A stretch of 27,355 nucleotides of DNA from Zygnema cylindricum. Its lineage: Eukaryota; Streptophyta; Zygnematophyceae; Zygnematales; Zygnemataceae. The notes under the pieces were generated by a model. It saw only the letters and a list, made by a program, of their open reading frames with translations, made no database searches and had not been told where the DNA came from. A program made the position numbers and the translations under genes. The stretch covers positions 1-27,355 of the forward strand of contig JBBHKE010002090.1 of the NCBI GenBank assembly GCA_037447655.1, in the 5' to 3' direction. Of this stretch, positions 1-11,109 are shown piece after piece (the stretch's first letter is position 1; each line of letters opens with the position of its first letter).

Positions 1-352
1 GACCGAGTTGCGACTGTCGAAGTGTAAAGTAAATACATATAAAGGGACATTGTTTATTGATAGGGAAAAATTCCATGCCTTTGTTGTCTTGATATTGTAG
101 AAGATTTTTATTGGCGTACCACTTGTAAATTGGATATAATCTTAAACACTGTGATTTTGGGTCGAAAGATCAAAGCTTAAAGGTACGGCTTTACACATTG
201 AAACGTTATCATGAATGCAATTTGTTTGAGATTGGTACGAGTGGTGTCGCTTAATGTTTTTCGAATATTTGTATGGATTGCATTTCCTTTATCCCTCATT
301 TTTAAATCCTAATTGATGCAAAAAGGTGTTTTCTAGTCTTTCAAAAAGCTAC
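1..352. other. Intergenic, no feature seen
   Basis: AT-rich sequence with no convincing open frame, RNA gene or repeat on either strand. Confidence 0.5.
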
Positions 353-486
353 GGTTTGCATTTTTTTTGAAATGTTGTTGTCTAATGCATTCACAATCAA
401 CTGTGGATGTTGGTGACAAGGTTTGCATTAGTTTTGAAATGTTGTTGTCCAATGCATTCACAATCAAATGTGGATGTTGGTGACAA
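353..486. repeat. 67-bp tandem duplication
   Basis: Two adjacent copies of a 67-bp unit, 353-419 and 420-486. The core beginning TTTTGAAATGTTGTTGTC and ending GTGGATGTTGGTGACAA is almost identical in both copies, with a few substitutions. It lies in non-coding sequence and looks like a simple local duplication. Confidence 0.85.
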
Positions 487-1619
487 GTTTTTAATGTTTA
501 CATATTATGTACTTTGGAAAATTATGGTCATTGAAACTACTCGTCTTAACTTAGCAATTTTCTAAGCAAAATGGGGGCAGAAAGCCGTAAAATCTGATGT
601 TAATTAAATAACTCACATTATCATGTTTGGTGTTCAAACAAGTGTGTAATTATGGAACCCTTCGAAACAATCGAATCGCAAGTCGACGATTGACCTGTAA
701 TAGTTTGCGCCATTGAAAATGGTATTCATCGAAACTCGATGGCTCGTATCGCCGTAGAATTCCATGTTGATCGAATTTCGGTTTGAATTGTCCAACGGGG
801 TTGAAAGCTGGATGGATTGCAACAAACCAGAAAAACTTAAGCCTCTGTGATCACAGTTTAGAGGAAATAACACTAAACTTTGCATTTAAATCACGGCCAC
901 TGAAAATGTGCAAATAAAATGAATCAATGAGGAAAATACTTTTTGATGCAAAAAAATGTTGACATCGAAACTTTGGCAAAGATAAACTGAAATAGACAAC
1001 AAGAGGAACAGGAAAATAAAATCTTGCTAAGCTGCAATACACCCAAAAGAGAACAATATGTATTCCTGAAAATAACCACATATAGAGTTGTATTTGATCT
1101 AGTGGGCCTCACTGACGGGCACTTCAAAGTGGCGGTAAAAGTTCTGGATGTAAAGGTCTCATTGGACCTAAGCTGGGCACCAAGTAAAACAAATGATAGA
1201 AATCGGGAAAAAAAAGAAGAAAATAAACCAAAATTTTGCATCAGATTGCTAGAAAAAATGCATAAAAAAGTTTGCATAAAGTCAACATGAAACCTCTAGT
1301 ACGTGTAAAATCTTTAGAAAAACAAAGAATTGGGAACAAAGCGGCATAGAGAAATGAAATTTCAACTACCAACAAAAAATAGGACAAAAGCATGGAACAT
1401 GCATTGACACACGGGCTTAAATGTTCCTGTCGCAGGTCACATGAAAAAACGAGGAGAAGATAATTGCAAAATTTGGGAGAGCAAAATGAACATAAAACGT
1501 ACTGCCAATTTTGCGGGTCGTAGTTAAACCGTGATTGTTTCTGTTGACTATGACATTGACCGGATTGGTTGCTTCCAAGACTGCCATAGGTGGATCTTTC
1601 GTTAACGGTTTTTGAGAGT
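487..1619. other. Intergenic, no feature seen
   Basis: Open frames of about 80 to 127 codons occur on both strands here, but they overlap each other and show no recognisable domain or sustained protein-like composition. I see no repeat or RNA gene. Confidence 0.45.
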
Positions 1620-2165
1620 CTCATTCGTAGGCAAGACGAGTAAGAATGTCGCTAATGTTACTGCAAAGGTCGTGACTTGAAGTCAATTGCGAGAGACCTC
1701 GATCTTTTGTCTGGCATTCAATAGCTAAAAGACACAGCTCCATTCCTCCTTTAGTGGAAAGGATCTTCTTGCGAGCCCGCTGCTATTCACTGTTTACAAT
1801 CATTTCCTACGCCTTCTCCACGTTATACTAGGACTTCACAATCGCCCTTGTACAAACAACCATTTTTTTGCTCTTTTCATGCCCAATTGTCAGTTCCGCC
1901 TTCAGTTCTTTTAAGCGTGACTTGACAAATCCTTGTTCGAATTCTCTCGCTGGGATGCTCGTCAAAGCGACCGTCCTTTCCAATAGTTGGACTATGGCGG
2001 CTGACGTGGCAGTTGCGGCTGACATCGCACCACCGGCGGACGCCATGGTGGCACTGTACTGGCTCTGATTTTGGGGTCTGCAATGACTTATGTTCTGACT
2101 TTTTTTTCTGTTAAGCGTTCCATGTTGACGGCGAGCTTGCTCGGCGATAAACTCCACGACTCTGT
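1620..2165 (-). pseudogene. Possible decayed protein remnant, function unknown
   Basis: One minus-strand frame reads from about 2165 to a stop at about 1620 with protein-like composition. An Arg/Gln-rich start (EFIAEQARRQHG) is followed by an Ala/Ser stretch (ASAGGAMSAATATSAA) and a charged segment (VKSRLKELKAELTIGHEKSK). The frame is interrupted by a TAG at about 1828 and two more stops within the next 70 bases, yet continues in the same phase through KKILSTKGGMELCLLAIE to the final stop. Three stops in an otherwise open frame suggest an inactivated gene or transposon fragment. I do not recognise the family. It could also be a chance frame; the plus strand has shorter overlapping frames. Confidence 0.3.
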
Positions 2166-2429
2166 CTGATTGGTGGAGAAATCAGCACGACGCGGAAGCA
2201 TAATTGTGAACCGATCGGAGCTCGGGAGGAATGTGATATTTGTACGGATTGTAGGGAAGAGACTGGAAACGACTAATGCCACGAGCCTCGAACCAAATGG
2301 GGTGAATGTGCTCAGGAGGGGAATGGGCAGTGAAAGAGATAGGGACAGGTGTCGAGATAGCTCAGGCGGAGAGGAAGAGAAGTGCCATACTTAGGAGAAG
2401 AGCCAGCACTGAAATGGTTTTTATATTTT

Positions 2430-2575
2430 TAGCTTCTCTCTCTCTCTCTTTCTTTTTTCCTCTCTCTCTTTCCCGCTCTTTTTCTCTCTCCCCCTCTCTT
2501 TCTTTCCCGCTCTCTCTTTTCCTCTCTCTCTATTTCTCTCTCTCTCTCTCCAGCTCTCTCTCTTTACTCTCTCTT
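2430..2575. repeat. Imperfect CT-rich low-complexity block
   Basis: About 145 bases of near-continuous TC dinucleotides with CCC and TTT interruptions. A frame across it gives only Ser/Leu/Phe runs and should not be read as protein. The surrounding 2166-2976 shows nothing else I can support. Confidence 0.9.
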
Positions 2576-2976
2576 GTTGTTCTGTCTAAAATAGACTCGG
2601 AAAACATCCAAACTAATGATCTCCAGCATGAGTATAGTCCACCATCAATAATGACATTCAATCCTTTCATGTACATATTAATCTTTTGACACATAAAGAA
2701 CTGCACCTTACAACTTACGTATGAATGATCTCAACACACATAAAAGAATACATAACGCAAACATCAAATACACAAAGCACTAAGGAACTTCAATACACAC
2801 GATATCTTCGAAAAACTCTTATGTTTTCTCAAGGCAATAAAGCAACGCTATCAACCATATTTCCAGTCTACGTTTCCTACACTCGACAACTTTAAAGAAC
2901 TACATCTTAAGTTCCCATTTTCCTTAACACATTGATATTTGTTCTACAAGGCTCTCATGAATATATACAATTATAA

Positions 2977-3945
2977 GCCATGAACATCTTGTTGTTCTAC
3001 AACCATCTGTGCAGGTGGAGGAGCAGCACTAGTAGAAGTAGACATGATACACACTCAGAAGCTATCAAGAATCCTACCAAACAATTGTTTTCAAGTGCTC
3101 ACCAAATTGTATACAAGCATCCAAACTTCACAAAACTCTACCAAACTATAGAGCAGCATAAACACTGACAACTTCCAAAGTTTAAGAAAAATTGAACCCA
3201 CAACACTCAGGATATGATACTCACAAGTTTCCCAAATTTTTTTTGCAGTTTTACTACTTGGATGTCAAGATACATAAAATGTTCTACGTCCTAAGTCTTA
3301 TACTAGATTTGAGTGTATACACTCAATTGTCCTATTACATAGTGTTGTACCACCGATACATCTGTTCCTACGAGAAACATCCAAAAAACTAAATTGCCAC
3401 TAAGATCTAAGTATTCTTAGTCACACTAAGGCTGATCTACCACTACACAATTCCACTACTCAAAGATCTATACAAGTGATTTGTTCAAATACTTGCCGCC
3501 ACCTTAGTGACACTTGTCTGGATACGTCCATTCGGCTGTTGCAAAACACCTGCCAGTATGTTACTTCTTTATCTTCTTATGAATCTCGTCCGTTGACTTG
3601 ATTTATATCAATCGCAGTTGCGCAGTCAAGTTCCGGATCACATTCAAATATCTGTGACTTCGTCGCAGCTACCTTGTCCCATACCAAAAAAGCCGCAACT
3701 GCGTTTGTCTTGTCTGCGTCGCAGTTGTGTTGTTCGTACGGAGTGTATCAAGAATTACCGTAGCTGCGTTTGACCTATGTGCGTCGCAGGTGCATTGTTC
3801 CGGTCGATGTTTGACATGCGTATGCGGGTGTCGCTGCCACTCGAAATACCTACACTTTGTTTCAAGTGACGATGCGGGTCCCTGTGGATCTATCTTTCTG
3901 TCGTCTTATTAGTTTACTGAGACTTAAAGCTTTCCAAAAACAACA
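2977..3945 (-). repeat. copia-1 LTR, left copy, plus leader and gag start
   Basis: This block aligns with 5227-6194 along its whole length, with scattered substitutions and small indels. On the minus strand it begins TGTTGTTTTTGGAAAG directly after the polypurine tract, which fixes its edge at 3945. The exact inner LTR end is not clear and I could not identify a primer binding site. The repeat runs past the LTR into a gag start at 3045 (MSTSTSAAPPPAQ), which reaches a stop within about 25 codons near 2978. Confidence 0.85.
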
Positions 3946-4047
3946 CTCCCCTAAAGCTTTAGACTCAGTAGCGCACCTGCGATACCGAACTAGCGCATTA
4001 TGGCAGTATATCAACGTAGCAATTTCAACTAGTCACCTAGTCCCACT

Positions 4048-4560
4048 TCATTCAAATGTTGGACTAGCGCAGCATGGTATTATCGCAGTGCAGCAGCTCA
4101 GCAATTCACTTAATACTAGTGCATCCCTAGAATATTTCAATTTGGGAGCAGGAAGAGCTTTAGTAAGCATATCAGAAACCATTTTTGCATCTGGCAGATA
4201 GCATAATTTAATCAACCTAGAGAACACTTTTTCTCTTACAAAGTGTAATCTCACATCCATGTGCTTACTCTTGAAGTTATGACTCGGGTTAGAGGCAATG
4301 GCAATGGCAGCCTGGTCATCACATCAGATCACCTGTGGGCCAACCTGCATGTATCCCAATTCTTGCAGCATGGATTTTACCCATAAAAGTTCCTTGAGGG
4401 CCGAGCTTGCTGCCATATATTCTGACTCCATCGTTGATTGTGCTGTGACCTTTTGAGAGTTTGTTGCTTCAGCTGCAAGTCCCGTTTCCAATTTGTAGAA
4501 CGAATCCCGTGGTGGATTTCTGGCTTGGCATGTCGCCATAGGTAACATGCATTGTTTGAT
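4048..4560 (-). pseudogene. copia-1 RNase H, C-terminal remnant
   Basis: The end of a Ty1/copia Pol polyprotein. 4324-4548 carries the family motif around STMESEYMAASSALKELLWV, the RNase H region that carries a catalytic Glu. 4048-4260 carries the C-terminal tail with MVSDMLTKALPAPKLKY. The two pieces are in different frames, so at least one frameshift lies between about 4260 and 4324. The start of the RNase H domain and all upstream Pol domains are missing. The tail closely resembles that of copia-3 (KLKY-RDA in both), which points to one lineage. Confidence 0.85.
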
Positions 4561-4619
4561 TGTCTATTTGTATGCTGGTTAAACTGTCTGAACTCATTTT
4601 GTCAATTAAACTAATTTCT

Positions 4620-5294
4620 TTACTGATTAAACTGTCTTTTTCTCTCAAAGTCAGAATTGAAAGCCTTTATATGCTCAACAGTGAGAATTTGATATGTAGC
4701 TTCCTCTTTTAGTAAAATATTGATCGCAAACTGTAATGTCCAGCTAGCCTTATCTTTTAGTTTTAGCGTATCAGACGCTGCTTTCATACTACGAGGGAGA
4801 CCCCTCATTAGTAATGCTGCCTGTTGAAAGTGAGGAAACGTGCCACCTGCACATGCATGTGCATCTACAAGGATGCCAAGTTTGTTAGCATATTCAGCCA
4901 TCGTACCACCAGTGTACTTATAGTCCCAAATTTTTCCAGCCAAGAGAAGCTCTTCTTAGACATTAGCTTTTTCATAATCACTTTTGAGAGATTTCCAGAT
5001 ATCTATTGTCTATTTCATTTTTATCCTAGACATAGCTAAGTCCTCGGATATAGAGAATTTTAAAATAGAACGAGCATGTGTATTTTTCTTAGACCATGAC
5101 GGATCAGATTCATCAAGCGAACCATCTAATATATCCAAAAGATTAACATTCTCAAATGAGTCTCCACCATATCTGCCCAATAAACATATATCTCCCCTAA
5201 AAAAGATAGGAATTCTTGATGACATGCCCATAACATGTTGTTCTCCAACCACTGGTGTAGGTGGAGGAGCAGCAGTAGTAGTAGAAGTAGATAT
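4620..5294 (-). pseudogene. copia-1 gag (UBN2-type), stop-disrupted
   Basis: One minus-strand frame runs from about 5294 to 4620. The N-terminus is Thr/Ala/Pro-rich followed by VVGEQHVMGM. The middle has WKSLKSDYEKA, and the C-terminal half has AEYANKLGILVDAHACAGG and LLMRGLPRSMKAA, typical of the gag/UBN2 domain of copia elements. Two in-frame stops interrupt it, a TAG after RIKMK and a TAA after YEKANV. The initiator is ATA here (5294-5292), where the left repeat copy has ATG. The gag zinc knuckle and protease are not present. The protein would form the particle shell of the retrotransposon; this copy cannot. Confidence 0.8.
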
Positions 5295-6194
5295 GATACA
5301 CTCTCAGAAGCTATAAAGAATATTACCAAACAGCTATTTTCAAGTGCTCACCTAAATGTATACAAGCATCCAAACTTCACAAAGCTCTATCAAACTATAG
5401 AGCAGCATAAACAACGACAACTCCTAAAGTTTCATTACAATTGACCCGACAACACTCAAGATGTAATACTCAGAAGTTTCCCAAAAAATTTTTGCAGTTT
5501 TACTACTTGGAAGTCTGGATACATAAAATGTTCAACGTCCTAAGTCTTATACTAGATTCGAGTGTCTACACTCAATTATCCTATTACATAGTGTTGTACC
5601 ATTGATACAAGAGTTCCTACGAGATACATCCAAAAAACTAAACAACCACTAAGATCTAAGTATTCCTAGTCACACCAAGGCTGGTTTACCACTGTACAAT
5701 TCCACTACTCAAATATCTATACAAGTGATTTGTTCAAATACTTGCCGCCGACTTAGTGACACTTGTCTGGATACGTCTATTTGGCTATTGCACAACACCT
5801 GCCAGTATGTTACTTCTTTATCTTCTTATGAGTCTTGTCCGTTGACTTGATTTATATCAACCGCAGTTGCGCAGTCCAGATCCGGATCAAATTCAAATAT
5901 CTGTGACTTCGTCGTAGCTGCTTTGTCCCATACCAAAATTGCAACAGCTGCGTTTGTCTTGTCTGCGTCGCAGCTGCGTTGTTCGTACGGACCGTGTCAA
6001 GAATGACTGCAGCTGCGCTTGTCCTATCTGCTTCGCAACTGCGTTGTTTTGCTCGATGTGTGACACGCGTATGCGGCTGTCCGTGCCACTCGAAATTCCT
6101 GTACTTTGTTTCAAGTGACGACGCGTGTCCTTGTGGATCTAACTTTCTTTTGTCCAATTAGTTTACTGAGACTTAAAGATTTCCATAAACAACA
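5227..6194 (-). repeat. copia-1 LTR, right copy, plus leader and gag start
   Basis: Partner of the block at 2977-3945. Its minus-strand 5' end TGTTGTTTATGGAAATC is at 6194. The neighbouring bases at 6195 onward lack a polypurine tract, as expected for the 5' LTR. It contains the same internal 65-bp motif repeats as the left copy, rich in CGCAG and GCGTTTG. Confidence 0.85.
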
Positions 6195-6856
6195 CATCTA
6201 ACAAAACAACAAAAGAAATAAATGTGCATGTTTAGTAATATGTCTAATTGGCGCCCCCACGGTGATTGTCGTTACTCTAAAAGCTAATCAAGTTGATTAC
6301 TCACACTACTCTAAGTCAAAACTAATTTGTTTGTATTTACAAAAACGTCCGTAGAATTGGACGGCCTATTTATTACTAAGTTCTTCATATTCAATCTCCT
6401 TGTAGTTTTATACGTCAGCAATATTAAATATAAAAGGATCTTAAAAAAAAACGTGCACTGTTTTGAGGATACTGACATTGTCGTCAATCTGCCGTAAGGT
6501 GTAATATTTGGACGAAATAGGCCACTGGAACCACTTGTCGATTTTCTTCACAGCACATAACTAAAACTGGAAATGCAGACGACCAAAAGGAATCTTCTAT
6601 ATCAAATCTTTGCGACGATATAATCCGCTGTGTTCTTTATGAAATTTTTGTAGTGCCGTAATGAATGCTGGGATATTATTGGATTAAACTTCCGCCAAAT
6701 GTCAATATCAGGATCGCTTTTTCCAAAGTGATCCTAAGTAAATCTGTATCCAATAAACTAAACCATGACTTGTTTACTCCCCCAAATTCTGTAAATCTCA
6801 AAGCATGTTGTTTCGGCTACACTTAAACCGGTGTGCACAAAATTAAGTCTTTTAAC

Positions 6857-6907
<51 letters not shown>

Positions 6908-7469
6908 GAGATTCAAAAAAAGTGACTATAAGATCGATCAATTACAAGATAGGAAGCCAAGGAAAATAATTCTCTGTATGAGAAGACAAACTTAATTACT
7001 AAACAAAGAAAAGATAGATTATGCGACAGAATAAGCACTTAGAGCCAAAATAGCAATATGGAAAAAAATTGGAGTGAATCATTAAGTAGATTGATGATTA
7101 AGTTTCACTGTTAAGTATAAGTTTATTTTATGTGTCTAGATGACGTAGGTATTACGCTATTTTTCTTTCACGTAAAGAAGAACAATATTAACTTTTAAAT
7201 TACGTTATCAATTTAATGACTATAATTCACTGCGTGACATATACCCAAAATTTGCGACACTTAAACTTGCCGTAGAATATAAGGGAACGACTATGTTTCA
7301 TTACATCTTGACATCTTAGTAAATTATGCTTGACGTTTACGTAATTGTTCATTTCGTCTTTTCAACCGTACATGTACCTAATAGAACTCCGGTTGATTCA
7401 TTTTCACGTCACATTGACTTCTCTCACACGCAACTTTGACTAACTTTGACTTTTTGTTCCTTAGCTGAA
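6195..7469. other. Intergenic, no gene seen
   Basis: AT-rich sequence without a supported open frame on either strand. The only distinct feature is the dinucleotide tract at 6860-6904. Confidence 0.5.
6860..6904. repeat. (TC)n microsatellite
   Basis: Uninterrupted TC dinucleotides over about 44 bases. Confidence 0.97.
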
Positions 7470-8441
7470 AATAGACACGTTTCAAGAATAACCGCCACCC
7501 TGGCAAAAAAAAACTCTGACCACCTCCACCCCTATGAAGGTAAGACTCCTTTGAGTCAATAATAAAGAAAATCTCTTAATTTTCTCCCTTGAGCAGTAAT
7601 TTTTGGTGGGTCAAAGTTGACATTTTGTACAAAAGCTCTCTCAAAGAGAGAGCCAACTACCTATTTAGTTTTTCTAAGTCATATCTCTCTCTAAAACTCT
7701 TTCTTGTGACGTATCACCAATCACAATATTGTGTCGTACAGAAAGGTACAGATGCTGGTTTACTTTCTGTATGGGCATTGTACGATATGGCCAAAGAGTC
7801 GACACATGTTATATCTGGATTCGTTCCTGTAATCCCCGGAGATGCCGCAATCCAATGTTGTTGTCTCACGTGTCATTCGATGTTGCGGTAACTGCAAACC
7901 GCAAAAATCCTATTCCGCGATCTTGACATCCTTCACGGCCGTACGATCAAAACTGGGTTTCAATCTTAGCCGTCATAAATACTTGCACGGTATTTGTTTC
8001 ACATTTGAAACAAATACGAGATATCCGTTTTGAGATGTTCCATATCTCGTAAAATACAAATTGTATCCAGACTCTTATATTCTTTTAAATAAATTAGTCT
8101 ACGTGTGAACATTTACATAATTATCAAACCCTATATCATCTAGCACTGGCCCTAAACAAACACGGTGAAGTTACTGGCTATCGGCAACTTTGACGGACGG
8201 TAGGTTCCAAGATAAAATCCTGGGTCCTTCAACTACCTTTTTAGTAAATCTACCAAACTAGTGCTTGTCTCCCTCTGGATAGCATAGGCAGCCATGGCTC
8301 TAGCTCCCTCTCCAAATTTTAGTGACTTCGACAAGTGTGGGAGCTGAAGAGAGGAGTTAGAGGTAGACTGCCTCTACTTCTTTTTTGCATTTTATCTTTT
8401 ACAAAACCTAGAAAATAAATAAAAAACCTTTAATTTCTACA
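7470..8441 (-). repeat. Divergent copia-2-type LTR, probably solo
   Basis: Aligns in patches with the copia-2 LTR at 10225-11106. Shared landmarks in the same order are a GCCACC-TGGCA hairpin, GACTCCTTTGAGTC, a GTAC-rich segment with CGATATGGCCA, CAAGATAAAATCCTGG, and GCCATGGCT followed by a CGACAAGT segment. The minus-strand edge is near 8441 (TGTAGAAATTAAAGG). No polypurine tract or pol sequence follows it, so it is best read as a solo or orphan LTR. The left edge is approximate. Confidence 0.6.
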
Positions 8442-8449
8442 GAGTTTAC

Positions 8450-8527
8450 GAGCTCGGGAATAATGTCTAAGTCTCGGGAAGCCCACTCACAAAAGCCATC
8501 TCAACTTTGGCTAAAGTTGAGATGGGA
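8450..8527. repeat. Direct repeat with 12-bp hairpin, copy 1
   Basis: Nearly identical to 9583-9660, starting GAGCTCGG. The segment 8497-8524 is an inverted repeat: CATCTCAACTTT, four-base loop GGCT, then AAAGTTGAGATG. The pair flanks about 1.05 kb. Such a hairpin could be part of a miniature inverted-repeat element or of an LTR leader. Confidence 0.8.
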
Positions 8528-9582
8528 TTATTGTTGGTTTTGAAACTTTATCCTCAAAAGATAGACCTTGAGGTGAAGGATTAGGACTTAAAATATTTTT
8601 GGTCTAAGTCAGTTGTATTACTAACCTTTAACAGTGTTACAGTATAGAAGGACAATAGAATTTATTGTACTTCTATAGGGACACACGTCGTCACATGAGG
8701 ATGTGCAAATATTTTGAAAGGGGGGCGACACTTGCTTACACGTTTCAGCCATCGAACGAGCGGATTCTCAAAATCGTATGGACCGAGTCAAAAACACACT
8801 TATGGGAAATGTCTTGTACGGGAGCAAGATTGAATCGTTGAAATGAATAGAGTAGACGGACGGGATTTGAGCAGGAACCACAACTGATGATGCACACTGT
8901 GCGTACTCAAGTGCTCCGTACTTCAGAACAACAATCGGGTGGACTTTCGTGATGGATGATGACTAAGCGACAACGACATTATTCGTACGACTTATATTTT
9001 GTAAATAACTGAAACATAGTTAGTTGTAGTTTAGCGCATTATGAAATACTGTTTCACTTTTTAGATTATAGCAAGTAGAAAATAGGTTTAATAGATTTTT
9101 GGAATTACGTTGAGTACAGTGTCGTACAACTTAGGTACTTTGTCCTATCAAAGTACAATACTACAGTTCCAAGTGTTTGCATCTGATTGTTGGTGAGCAG
9201 TAGATACTCACTCAGTGTATAAAGTTTAGGACTTAGAGAAATTTTGGTATCCAGTTTTGGGAATATGGAAATTTAAGAGGCAATTTTTGGGAAACTTGCA
9301 GACCCTATATCTAATGGTTTACTGAACTAATTGAGCTGTAATTTTGGAAATTAAGAGTGTGTATGGAAATTTGCACATGTGCTGAATTTTCTGTAATTTG
9401 GATTTGTGGGTCAGATTTTGTATTAAGTGTAAGACTTGTACTTGATAAAATTCTTGTCAGCTTCTGCTTTAGTCATGAATACTTCTACAACTATTGTTGC
9501 AGCCCCTCGTGCACTGGTGGTCATAGAACAACAATTATTTGGGGGAAGCTCAATGAATTAGCATGGAAGCTGTCGAATCTAA
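8528..9582. other. Non-coding spacer between direct repeats
   Basis: No convincing gene. The stretch 8541-8725 resembles 13741-13920 (GGTCTAAGTCAG followed by TA-rich sequence and an ACACGTCGTC-like segment), so part of it is a dispersed repeat with possible tRNA-like ancestry. The rest, about 8730-9582, shows nothing I can name. An 80-codon frame near 9357-9596 has no domain. Confidence 0.45.
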
Positions 9583-9660
9583 GAGCTCGGCAATAATAGC
9601 TAAGTTTCGGGAAGCCCACTCACAAAAGCCATCTCAACTTTGGCCAAAGTTAGGATGGGT
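9583..9660. repeat. Direct repeat with hairpin, copy 2
   Basis: Partner of 8450-8527. The hairpin at 9630-9657 has the same first arm and loop region; the second arm differs at a few bases (AAAGTTAGGATG). Confidence 0.8.
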
Positions 9661-9739
9661 GCAATTCTGTGATATCCTTAGGTGCACAGAATATACAATT
9701 TACTTGAATCCTTTAAGATAATTTTAAATTCCTCCCTTC

Positions 9740-10200
9740 CTCTTAGAACAACTTTCGCCTTGGTAGGCAAAGACTGTGACTTTCTTCACCCCTGAGAAGG
9801 CTGGACTCCCCTAAGCCCAATTTAAAAAGAAATGCTCAAAAATGCTCAACTAGGCATTTAATTAACAAACGGCAAAGATACTTGTTTTTACACGAGCATA
9901 TTTTGAAAGAGGTGGCTATCTACCATAAAAACTCAAAGTCCTAAACCCCTCTCTGAAACTCTTTAGTACTAAGGTATGGAACCAATCAAATGACAAACTA
10001 TAAAGGAAGGTACTACAGCCGATGTACTTTCTATATGGCCAATGTACGATATGGCCATAGAGGAGACGTCTGTCACTTCTAGACTTTTCTCCTTGTTTCT
10101 CGTGAATACTGCAAGCCACTTAAAGGTTGCACGTGGCATTTGGTGATGTAACTGTAATTTTTTGACCTCCATTGGTACAAAATATCCAGCTTATATAATG
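9740..10200 (-). repeat. Partial copia-2-type LTR fragment
   Basis: A third, more divergent copy of the left half of the LTR family at 7470-8441 and 10225-11106. Shared landmarks are TTGGTAGGCAAAG, the GGACTCC-CTAAG segment, GTACGATATGGCCATAGAG and GCACGTGGCATTTG. It stops before the part that carries the LTR outer edge in the other copies. Confidence 0.55.
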
Positions 10201-10224
10201 CCTTTAAAATGCTTTTTGCAATTT

Positions 10225-11106
10225 TGACTTTGAAATTGAATAATTGCCACCTTGGCATGCAAAAACACTTACCAACTGCACCGCTATGTAGCCTAGACTC
10301 CTTTGAGTCTGGAGCAAAAAGAATCATTGAAATTGCTAACCTGAGCATTAAGTTATGGATGGCCAAAGATGGCCTAAAAAATACACATGCACTCTGGGAG
10401 AAAGGCGAAAACCAAAATTTTTCAAAGTCTTAAGCTCCCTCTCTTAACCTACTACTAGTGTACCAAGCCATCAAAAGACTCTAAGGTACAAGAAGGTGCA
10501 CGTACCGCTGTACTTCTTGTACGACCATAGCACGGCAAGGCGACTCCGCTGACGCGTGTCAATTCTTGAGTTGTAGTTGCTCCCTCCGTTATATCCGCTG
10601 TCTAATATTAACTTGCCACGTGTCACTTGCAACTTCTGCTTTACAAACCGCCAAAAGTCCACTCCGGTACATTGGCTCTTTTGTGAGCCGTTTGATCTGA
10701 TCCAGACATTTGATTTCGTCCGTCGAAATTAAATGTCCTTTCGTACATTCCGTGCGATCCGGATTTCGTGCAGACCGATACAACTTGTCCTGTAAAGTTT
10801 TAAATGAATGTCGTTACGTAATATTTAAATATTAATTACACTCGATATAATTTTACCATCTTCAAGACCTAACGGATAAGACAAACGGCTATGCTATACG
10901 GCGTCAATCCGTGAGGTCACAAGATAAAATCCTGGTCATGTCCACCCATCTTTTGCAAAAGTTGTGTCTTCTGCTCCATCAGTCTGTCTCCTTGTTTGCA
11001 TGGGGCCGCCATGGCTACTTGCCAGTCCTTAGTGGCTACGACAAGTATGAGGACTACAGTAAGACCATAAACAAAAAAAAAAATATATAAAATACCTTTT
11101 TCAACA
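10225..11106 (-). repeat. copia-2 3' LTR
   Basis: The edge at 11106 is well set: the minus-strand polypurine tract is followed directly by TGTTGAAAAAGG. The left end is estimated from where similarity with the orphan LTR at 7470-8441 starts. It contains several short hairpins (GCCACCTTGGC, GACTCCTTTGAGTC, GGCCAAAGATGGCC). Confidence 0.7.
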
Positions 11107-11109
11107 CTC

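Larger units (their letters stand above)
2977..6194 (-). mobile_element. copia-1: internally deleted Ty1/copia element
   Basis: A minus-strand copia-type retrotransposon. Reading right to left: a long terminal repeat with leader and gag start (5227-6194), gag (4620-5294), the last part of RNase H (4048-4560), a polypurine tract (AGGGGAG on the minus strand at 3946-3952), then a second LTR with leader and a second gag start (2977-3945). Protease, integrase and the catalytic part of reverse transcriptase are absent, so there is an internal deletion near 4560-4620. Because gag codons recur beyond the second LTR, the arrangement looks like a tandem element or LTR recombination product rather than one simple insertion. 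Stops in gag show it is old and non-autonomous. Confidence 0.85.

Noticed and set aside
2306-2689. Ser/Leu/Phe-rich 127-codon protein
   Set aside because: Most of it is translated CT low-complexity sequence, with no domain.
3060-3200. Primer binding site for copia-1
   Set aside because: CCTACCA-like ends occur near the leader, but the adjacent bases do not give a clean LTR end or a confident tRNA match.
3727-6161. Cys-rich small proteins at 3727-3912 and 5979-6161
   Set aside because: They lie inside the two copia-1 LTR copies and reflect LTR similarity, not a gene family.
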